Assembly: GCA_001771235.1 (NCBI GenBank)
Contig: METF01000168.1
Location: 253 to 11,430, forward strand
Origin: Candidatus Zhuqueibacterota bacterium RBG_16_48_16
GTDB taxonomy: Bacteria; Zhuqueibacterota; Zhuqueibacteria; Residuimicrobiales; Sediminimicrobiaceae
Direction: 5' to 3'
DNA: 11,178 bases
Of this stretch, positions 6,801 to 11,178 are shown piece by piece. The first letter of the stretch is position 1. The number at the start of each line of letters is the position of its first letter. The notes under the pieces are model-generated. The model ran no database searches. It saw nothing but the letters and a program-made list of their open reading frames with translations, and was not told where the DNA came from. A program made the translations under genes and the position numbers.

Positions 6801-9800
6801 CCGGGATGGCCAAAAAAGTGAGTGGGAGCCTTTTAGCGATGATAACTGGGCTTATGATTCCGAGGGCAAGAACGAGTGGGAGATCGATTATAGCCGGGTG
6901 AATGGCTACGAACATAATGAAGATGATAACCTCGGAAGACATCCCGATTCGGAAGATATGAACGGCAACAGCAGCGTCGATTTGAGGAATGATTATTTCT
7001 CCTATACAGTCACCCTGGGCGATAACGGCGAGGATGCCAAATATATCAGTGGAAGAAGCATCAGCAAGGAAACCGGCGTTGATTACGGATGGCGGCAATA
7101 TCGTGTGCCGCTCAATGCACCGGAGCCGACCAGAAGGGTCGTGGGTAATCCGGATTTTTCCCTCATCGAGTATATCCGTGTCTGGTTTGACGGCTTTCCG
7201 TCCGACACAACGACGATGATCCAGATCGCTGAAATCAACCTGGTCGGCAGCGAATGGAAAGAGCTGGGCGTTTCCGATAAAAAGTACGCCACCAAATATG
7301 CTTTGGAAAACGACTCCACCATCGTCATCACCGAGATGAACACGCATGACAATGATGATTACAACCCGCCTCCGGGTGTCCAGGGAGAAGTAGATCGTAT
7401 CTCCCGCGTCATTGCCAAAGAACAAGCCCTGGTGTTAAAGATCACGAATCTCCAGGCCGGCAATAACGCCGTTGTGCAAAAGACGTTTTACGATGCGCAG
7501 GATTACATCGACTATAATACGATGAAAATGTTCGTGTACGGCAAGGATATCAGCGGCTCGCATATAAAATCGGATAGCTCGTCGCTCGAGTTCTTTCTAC
7601 GCTTTGGCGCTGATATGAACAATTTTTATGAAATTCGCCGGCCGGTTTATCTAGGATGGCCGAATAACAATATTGAAGTCGATCTGATCGAATTGTCGAC
7701 GATAAAACTTCTCGACCAGTACTGGGACCCTGTCGATAGTGTTTTTGCCAAGAATATCGGTAATGGGCAAAGGATAGCCATCCGCGGCAAGCCGGCGTTA
7801 CGCAATATTCGAATGCTGATCGCCGGGGTACAAAATAATGGCAATGGCGCTTTTACCGGCGAGGTGTGGATGAATGAGCTCCGGCTTTCCGATGTCAAGA
7901 AGGACAAAGGCCGGGCCATGCGCGCCAGCCTGGATGTTCGCTGGGCGGACCTGGGCACGTTCCATGGTGAGATAAACAAGCAGGACGCGGATTTTCACAA
8001 CGTGGCCACGCGATTTGGCGACGGCAACAACCAGGTGAGTGGAAGTCTCAACACCTCTGTTTCTGTGGGGAAATTTCTGCCTGCCAGGCTCGGACTACAG
8101 GTTCCGGTATCTGTGAACTATTCTAAAAGTGAGGCCATGCCCAAATACATCCCCGGCACGGACGTCCAGGTGAGCGATAGAATTCCGCAGGCGAAAAAGG
8201 ACTCTATTCGCACGGTGAATGAGAAGAAAGGATTTAGTGTTTCGTTCAAGATCGATTCCCGGTCGCAGAACTTTTTTGTTAAAAATATTCTTACGAAATT
8301 TCGCACCAGTTATAGTAAAGCCAGATCTACCGGCAGCAACTCGCGAACCAGGTATTCGATAAGCGATCAGGAATCGGGGAGTGTGGACTGGGGGGTCACT
8401 TTTGGCGTCAACAACTATTTCCATCCTTTCAAGTGGCTGGATTTTTTTCCGCTTTTGCGGTCGCTATCCGAGACCAAGCTTTATTACACGCCGCAATCGT
8501 TCACGACGCAGCATTCCGGCACACGGTCGAGCAACGAATCGGAAACCTGGACGGGTGTTAACAGCAGCAACAGCTCATTCAATGTCACACGGAATTACTC
8601 GACAGGGATTAAGATATTCGAAAGCCTGTCGACGGACGTCAACAGGTCTTATACGCACGATTTAAGAGGCATTCCGCGCGACAGCCTGGTAGAACAGATG
8701 AAAAAAGGCCAGCTCGGTTTGCTGACCAATGTCCAGCAAAATTTCTCGGTCAAATATAATCCAAAATTATTTTCATGGTTTACACCGAATATCGCCTATA
8801 CCGTGTCGTTTCGATATGGATTCAACAGGCAACAGACTTTGGCACCGCGTAGCGTATCGCTGGGCAAGAACGTGAATGTGTCCGGCAATCTGAATATCAG
8901 TACACTAGTCAAATCGATTTACCATCCGGGGCCAAAAAGGAATACGGGGGCGCCGCCGACTCAGTCGCCGCCCGGCAGCAGACAAGCCCCCGGCCAACAG
9001 AATAAAGGCGGAGGCTTCTCCGTGCTGGGAACACTGGCCAGCACTTTTAATATCCTTCAACCGATCAATCTGTCCTACGGTACGCGCGAGAATACCGCGA
9101 CTTATGGCCTGGCAAACATTCCGAAAATGGATTACCAGTTCGGTTTTACGGATGACGTGGGTGTGCCGTTGGAAGATGAGATCTCTTCCGGCGGATCAGG
9201 CGGGACGAGCCGAAATCGTTCATCAAGGGGCGATAATACGACTTTTAACGCATCCTCCGGCCTTTCCCTCGGCAGAAATATCAAAGTCAACTTTAAATAC
9301 GACCAGAACAACTCACTCAATTCGAGTACCCAAACCACGGGACAGAGATCGCAAAGCTGGATTAAAATGAGCGATTTTGACACGCCTTTCCCCAGTTGGA
9401 CGCTTCGAGTGAGCGGCCTGGAGCAGGTCTCTTTCCTGCAAGCGTATCTGCAATCCGTATCGGTCGAACATGGCTACGCCGGCACTTTCAATCAATCCTA
9501 TAATGTGGAGAACGGGATTGAGAAAATCACCAAAGAGGATAAGGATTCCCAGTTCCGGCCACTGCTTGGCGTTTCGATCCGGCTGAAAAATTCCATGTCG
9601 TTCAACGTCCGCTATCAACAGTCCGAGCAAATTTCTTTAAGCACCGGATTCGGCGTTGGGGCTACGCGAAATACAACCTCAGATCTACAAGTCACCGGCC
9701 AATATTCGAAACGAAGCGATTTTCGAATTCCAATCTGGCCTTTCAGCAAGATGCGGCTGAAGAACAACGTCGATGTATCGCTGACCTTTAGCATGGGAAG

Positions 9801-10011
9801 CAACGTCACCGAAAAGAGCAAAGGCGGCGGTGACTTCGAGGTGACAGCAGAGACCCAAAAATGGTTTTTTAAACCGGAGATGACTTACAGCTTTAGCGAC
9901 CGTGTGCGCGGCGGCGCTCATTTTGAAGTCGGCCAGACCAAGAATAAGCTGATCGGCGATTCTTCCTACAAGGAATTCGGCATCGATGTGAATATCTCCA
10001 TTCGAGGTTGA
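3829..10011 (+). CDS. sprA: SprA/Sov-type T9SS outer-membrane translocon
   Basis: SprA (Sov in Porphyromonas) is the giant outer-membrane beta-barrel through which T9SS substrates leave the cell. I start at the ATG at 3829 (2,060 residues). A TTG at 3817 would add four residues but overlaps the CCTT octamer. Residues 1-33 form a signal peptide (RR at 7-8, hydrophobic core 9-31, LYG before Gln34). Family landmarks: about 171-314 with the IQSIEAGNITLSLPG stretch and FGIKT; a KNRDYFVHPELGYI strand motif (420-433) before LAVAYRD; GTDYAIDYMSGRLRIL (650-665); DNDGVAYIDDFEAAKR (790-805); LEIWVRGQVGRIHVDMG (918-934); an Asp-rich segment (945-1069) with an EF-hand-like loop at 989-1000; then some 900 residues of alternating barrel strands ending VNISIRG. 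Flexible linkers rich in Pro/Gln/Gly (about 1705-1729) and Gly/Ser (about 1787-1805) interrupt the barrel. It is shorter than the roughly 2,400-2,500 residues of Flavobacterium and Porphyromonas homologues. No frameshift or stop breaks it. No other T9SS gene is in the window. Confidence 0.95.
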   Translation: MTEKLNRRLTITLLPVVSILVCCGWLIPLSLYGQEATGSNIGMQLPSPFDPRAQVVQEDRFLGMHKDGMRSPFLKQQITGVNRKAEIDSTGENISFTEKLNDLDFRLPNTQSMDGYAQQRRKRDLNSIWTRKTVTRLEDRSEYSSRSGGGLRIDIPVEIKSKTFQAIFGSGRVGLDVTGDINIRGGFRHENREEVKTALTRGSDNNFKMEQTQRFKVQGHIGEKVTIGVDQDSERPFDFDNNIRLSYEGYDDEIIQSIEAGNITLSLPGTRFVTFGGKSNGLFGIKTAMTLGNLNLTAIASQEKGEKKKLSLKGGASEEGGRIRDYQYKKGTYYFLDEIYRENYWALRSDETGELGADIRHIITDIELYKSEAGYQERYSESIRGWAIAKDDDPTWTISPQDTSINDADHYLGYFIRLEKNRDYFVHPELGYINMTVPLTDGQVLAVAYRDSSGRIQGDISFNPDEQNTVVVRLLKNQRPRPSDKIWNLEWKHVYSLGQRNISKDGFEARIYYEPSSGDPQETYTFPDGTKMTWLQIFGLDRINESGEVKPDNLIDDLDNILNLSDGEIWFPDIRPFDPVDPDFRNLLPESYREPIIYDTTSTAQSAINAASKFYLETTSKRQATEYSLGMNVIENSEVVTLNGSQLTRGTDYAIDYMSGRLRILSEQATDPSANLDITYESNQLFQIDKKTIMGARAEYALWDESFIGATFLYLNERTLDQKIRVGKGPMRNMVWDVNTSLAFKPQFLTRVANFLPFVDTRAPSSITFEGEFAEVIPNPNTRNNENTGDNDGVAYIDDFEAAKRITPIPVTQRSWMYASHPFDESGLAPAFVRSKENIMRTRGKLIYYNPYYQYPIKSIWPNRDINANVAQRTNILSFEFTPSTDGDAYGYSISNSWNGIQKALSAGYYNQTESKFLEIWVRGQVGRIHVDMGQISEDIIPNKILDTEDRANSSGYRNGILDDGEDIGIDGMGDNDPRAKAANGDFWDIDRDGQKSEWEPFSDDNWAYDSEGKNEWEIDYSRVNGYEHNEDDNLGRHPDSEDMNGNSSVDLRNDYFSYTVTLGDNGEDAKYISGRSISKETGVDYGWRQYRVPLNAPEPTRRVVGNPDFSLIEYIRVWFDGFPSDTTTMIQIAEINLVGSEWKELGVSDKKYATKYALENDSTIVITEMNTHDNDDYNPPPGVQGEVDRISRVIAKEQALVLKITNLQAGNNAVVQKTFYDAQDYIDYNTMKMFVYGKDISGSHIKSDSSSLEFFLRFGADMNNFYEIRRPVYLGWPNNNIEVDLIELSTIKLLDQYWDPVDSVFAKNIGNGQRIAIRGKPALRNIRMLIAGVQNNGNGAFTGEVWMNELRLSDVKKDKGRAMRASLDVRWADLGTFHGEINKQDADFHNVATRFGDGNNQVSGSLNTSVSVGKFLPARLGLQVPVSVNYSKSEAMPKYIPGTDVQVSDRIPQAKKDSIRTVNEKKGFSVSFKIDSRSQNFFVKNILTKFRTSYSKARSTGSNSRTRYSISDQESGSVDWGVTFGVNNYFHPFKWLDFFPLLRSLSETKLYYTPQSFTTQHSGTRSSNESETWTGVNSSNSSFNVTRNYSTGIKIFESLSTDVNRSYTHDLRGIPRDSLVEQMKKGQLGLLTNVQQNFSVKYNPKLFSWFTPNIAYTVSFRYGFNRQQTLAPRSVSLGKNVNVSGNLNISTLVKSIYHPGPKRNTGAPPTQSPPGSRQAPGQQNKGGGFSVLGTLASTFNILQPINLSYGTRENTATYGLANIPKMDYQFGFTDDVGVPLEDEISSGGSGGTSRNRSSRGDNTTFNASSGLSLGRNIKVNFKYDQNNSLNSSTQTTGQRSQSWIKMSDFDTPFPSWTLRVSGLEQVSFLQAYLQSVSVEHGYAGTFNQSYNVENGIEKITKEDKDSQFRPLLGVSIRLKNSMSFNVRYQQSEQISLSTGFGVGATRNTTSDLQVTGQYSKRSDFRIPIWPFSKMRLKNNVDVSLTFSMGSNVTEKSKGGGDFEVTAETQKWFFKPEMTYSFSDRVRGGAHFEVGQTKNKLIGDSSYKEFGIDVNISIRG

Positions 10012-10080
10012 AATGTCAAATTCCCAACCTCCACATGCCTGATGCCAAACCCGGATAAACCGGAACCCAATAAAATGCAA

Positions 10081-10177
10081 CCACGAATTCACACCAATTA
10101 CAGACGAATTTGCACGAATTAGAATTAGTCTTGGTGTACAAATTCGTGAAATTCGTTTGATTCGTGAAAATTCGTGG
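10081..10177. repeat. Palindromic ATTCGT hexamer array
   Basis: Left half: ACGAAT-type units at 10083, 10093 (ACCAAT), 10104 and 10114, a spacing of 10-11 bp. Right half: the complementary ATTCGT at 10142, 10151, 10160 and 10170, a spacing of 9-10 bp. The outer ends CCACGAATT (10081-10089) and AATTCGTGG (10169-10177) are exact inverse copies, so the 97-bp block is one large imperfect palindrome with a unique centre of about 20 bp. Spacing near one helical turn would place all units on one face of the DNA. It begins 69 bp after the sprA stop and could also fold in RNA. I recall similar-looking arrays in environmental genomes but know of no function. Confidence 0.75.
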
Positions 10178-10250
10178 TCAAATTTCTTTCAAGCTGATTT
10201 TTGCCATATTTGTACGAAAATTGGCTTTCCAAGATACTAACCTGGACAAG

Positions 10251-10279
10251 CCCCGTTGGATATTTGCTATCCTACGAGG
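10251..10279. repeat. Imperfect hairpin
   Basis: GGATA (10258-10262) pairs with TATCC (10268-10272) around the loop TTTGC. After one mismatch, CGT pairs with ACG, and after another, CC with GG, giving ten pairs in all. No T-tract follows. It lies between the two hexamer/heptamer arrays. Confidence 0.35.
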
Positions 10280-10334
10280 CAAGCCAGAACCAAAAAGTTG
10301 ATTGTTATTTACGGCAAATTACTACCAGCTTAAA

Positions 10335-10369
10335 CGCGGAGATCGCAGAGGCCGCCAAGGGTCGCAGAG
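10335..10369 (+). repeat. CGCAGAG heptamer array
   Basis: Units start at 10335 (CGCGGAG), 10344 (CGCAGAG), 10353 (CGCCAAG, degenerate) and 10363 (CGCAGAG). The steps are 9, 9 and 10 bp, the same as the right half of the ATTCGT array 170 bp upstream, although the unit sequence is unrelated. No inverted partner is present. In one frame the array reads as Asn-Ala-Glu-Ile-Ala-Glu-Ala-Ala, which explains a spurious open frame across it. Confidence 0.55.
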
Positions 10370-10420
10370 AAAGTTATTCGATTCTCGTTGATAACCGGGA
10401 CTACAACTGGACTTTTTATG

Positions 10421-10443
10421 TCAATTCCTTAGGGAATGATATG
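10421..10443 (-). repeat. REP-like palindromic unit 4
   Basis: ATTCC (10425-10429) pairs with GGAAT (10434-10438) around TTAG. Read on the minus strand it is TCATTCC...GGAAT followed by TGAC, a shortened form of the units at 10510 and 10618. Confidence 0.4.
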
Positions 10444-10509
10444 GGTTGTGTCGGATGCGTCGTTGTGTCAGGCCGAATACCATCTATCGCGTCTGCACTT
10501 CAGCGCGAC

Positions 10510-10535
10510 TGTCATTCTCTTGAGAATCTTTGTCA
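10510..10535 (+). repeat. REP-like palindromic unit 5 (left arm of an inverted pair)
   Basis: The 26-bp unit opens TGTCATTC, has the stem ATTCTC/GAGAAT around TT (10513-10526), and ends GAATCTTTGTCA. The same unit recurs inverted at 10618-10643 with 22 of 26 positions identical. All four differences are in the stem and keep it paired. Confidence 0.65.
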
Positions 10536-10617
10536 TTGTGTATTCGTAACCGCCGTAACGGCCTTTTTTGGGAGGAATTCCCATATCCGTTTGCGTTGTT
10601 TTCAATTTGTGCACACT

Positions 10618-10643
10618 TGACAAAGATTCCTAAAGGAATGACA
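10618..10643 (-). repeat. REP-like palindromic unit 6 (right arm of an inverted pair)
   Basis: Read on the minus strand it opens TGTCATTC, has the stem ATTCCT/AGGAAT around TT, and ends GAATCTTTGTCA. With the copy at 10510-10535 it brackets 82 bp that include GGAATTCC and a short GCCG/CGGC hairpin followed by six T (about 10553-10568). The pair could be a REP doublet or the ends of a 134-bp mobile element. Confidence 0.65.
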
Positions 10644-10756
10644 TGCTCTTTTTTGGTAAACGGGATTGATAGATTGTTATTTGACTTAAATTTTCGCTGT
10701 ATTTTTGCCGAGCAATGAGAATTGACGATTTTTTCCAAGCTCTGCGTACTATGATG

Positions 10757-10783
10757 CTTCGGCGTTAAGCCGTAGAGTTTTTT
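10757..10783 (+). terminator. Weak terminator-like hairpin
   Basis: CGGC (10760-10763) and GCCG (10769-10772) pair around GTTAA, with two more pairs beyond one mismatch. AG and six T (10778-10783) follow. The stem is short. It could end a transcript running through from the sprA side before the next gene at 10835. Confidence 0.3.
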
Positions 10784-10834
10784 GCTCAACAATGATAAAA
10801 TTTGACTTCTAAGATATTAGAGTCTTTTTGGTAC

Positions 10835-11178
10835 ATGATCCAGTTCTGTAAAAGTAAAACAAGCTGCCGCTCTTTCCTGCCCTTGCTGTTGGTCGCCATC
10901 CTTGTGAGCGGCTGCAGCAGCGCGGACATCCCCGATTTCGATCGGGAAAACGCTTACCGTTTTTTGGTGAAACAGTGCGATTTTGGCCCAAGAGTGCCCG
11001 GCAGCGACGGCCACCGGCAATGCAAGGAATACCTGCTGCAAACCCTGCGGCTCTATGCGGATGAGGTCACAACACAAGATTTCATGTTCTCTTTTTCTCC
11101 GCCCCAGACGACCACCACGGCTACCAACATCATCGCCAATTTCCAGCCCGATATGGGCAAAAGAATTTTATTATGCGC
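10835..11178 (+). CDS. M28-family glutaminyl-peptide cyclotransferase-like lipoprotein (5' part)
   Basis: The gene is open to the right edge, so only the first 114 codons are seen. Residues 1-27 are a lipoprotein signal: basic start, hydrophobic FLPLLLVAIL (14-23), and lipobox VSGC with Cys27 as the acylation site. The mature part reads ENAYRFLVKQCDFGPRVPGS and continues DGHRQCKEYLLQTL, then NIIANFQPDMGKRILL. The FGPRVPGS...H..C..YL signature is characteristic of the glutaminyl cyclase-like branch of zinc metallopeptidase family M28. These enzymes turn N-terminal Gln into pyroglutamate in the periplasm, while relatives are aminopeptidases. The zinc-binding residues, normally just after the RILL strand, lie beyond the window, so catalytic competence is unverified. 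No good Shine-Dalgarno precedes the ATG. It is on the sprA strand but 823 bp away across repeats, so probably a separate transcription unit. Confidence 0.8.
   Translation, partial: MIQFCKSKTSCRSFLPLLLVAILVSGCSSADIPDFDRENAYRFLVKQCDFGPRVPGSDGHRQCKEYLLQTLRLYADEVTTQDFMFSFSPPQTTTTATNIIANFQPDMGKRILLC

Noticed and set aside
10081..10369. CRISPR array
   Set aside because: Repeat words are 6-7 bp with 3-4 bp gaps and partly inverted; CRISPR repeats are far longer with spacers of about 30 bp, and no cas gene is present.
10201..10620. 139-codon plus-strand open frame after sprA
   Set aside because: Its translation crosses the CGCAGAG array and two palindromic repeat units, so it is an accidental frame through repeats.
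10666..10707. Promoter for the M28-like gene (TTGATA/TTGACT with TATTTT, and a TAnnTTTG match at 10700-10707)
   Set aside because: Spacings between the -35-like and -10-like boxes are wrong for both the sigma-70 and the Bacteroidetes consensus.

Overview
The window looks like chromosomal DNA from a Gram-negative bacterium of the FCB superphylum (Bacteroidota, Ignavibacteria, Calditrichota and relatives). The main evidence is a complete gene of about 2,060 codons for a SprA/Sov-type outer-membrane translocon, the pore of the type IX secretion system (T9SS). An LptF/LptG-type lipopolysaccharide permease and the start of a lipoprotein resembling M28-family glutaminyl cyclases fit this. The exact phylum cannot be fixed from sequence alone; Calditrichota or a candidate phylum near it is my best guess.

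Layout. Bases 63-808 hold an overlapping xisH-xisI pair on the minus strand, a module best known from cyanobacterial fdxN-element excision and probably acquired. Bases 809-1477 hold no convincing gene. They contain a 156-bp element with perfect 16-bp terminal inverted repeats (865-1020) and several hairpin units. Bases 1478-3377 are a two-gene minus-strand operon: an LptF/LptG permease followed 31 bp later by a small SRPBCC-fold protein. Bases 3378-3828 are a divergent intergenic region with an intrinsic terminator-like hairpin on the plus strand, upstream of sprA rather than downstream of a gene. It also has an ACCTCCTT (16S rRNA tail-like) octamer where sprA should have a ribosome binding site. 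Bases 3829-10011 are sprA. Bases 10012-10834 are repeat-rich: a palindromic array of ATTCGT hexamers at 9-11 bp spacing, a CGCAGAG heptamer array at the same spacing, and more GTCATTCC-type hairpins. From 10835 the 5' part of an M28/glutaminyl-cyclase-like lipoprotein gene runs off the right edge.

How the genes may work together. The central genes concern the cell envelope: lipopolysaccharide transport (LptF/G) and outer-membrane protein export (SprA). The predicted mature N-terminus of SprA is Gln, and the next gene on the same strand resembles the enzymes that cyclise N-terminal Gln to pyroglutamate, so the two may be functionally linked. The xisHI module looks unrelated and is flanked by mobile-looking repeats. 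The most interesting non-gene features are the dispersed palindromic repeat families and the unusual sprA leader.
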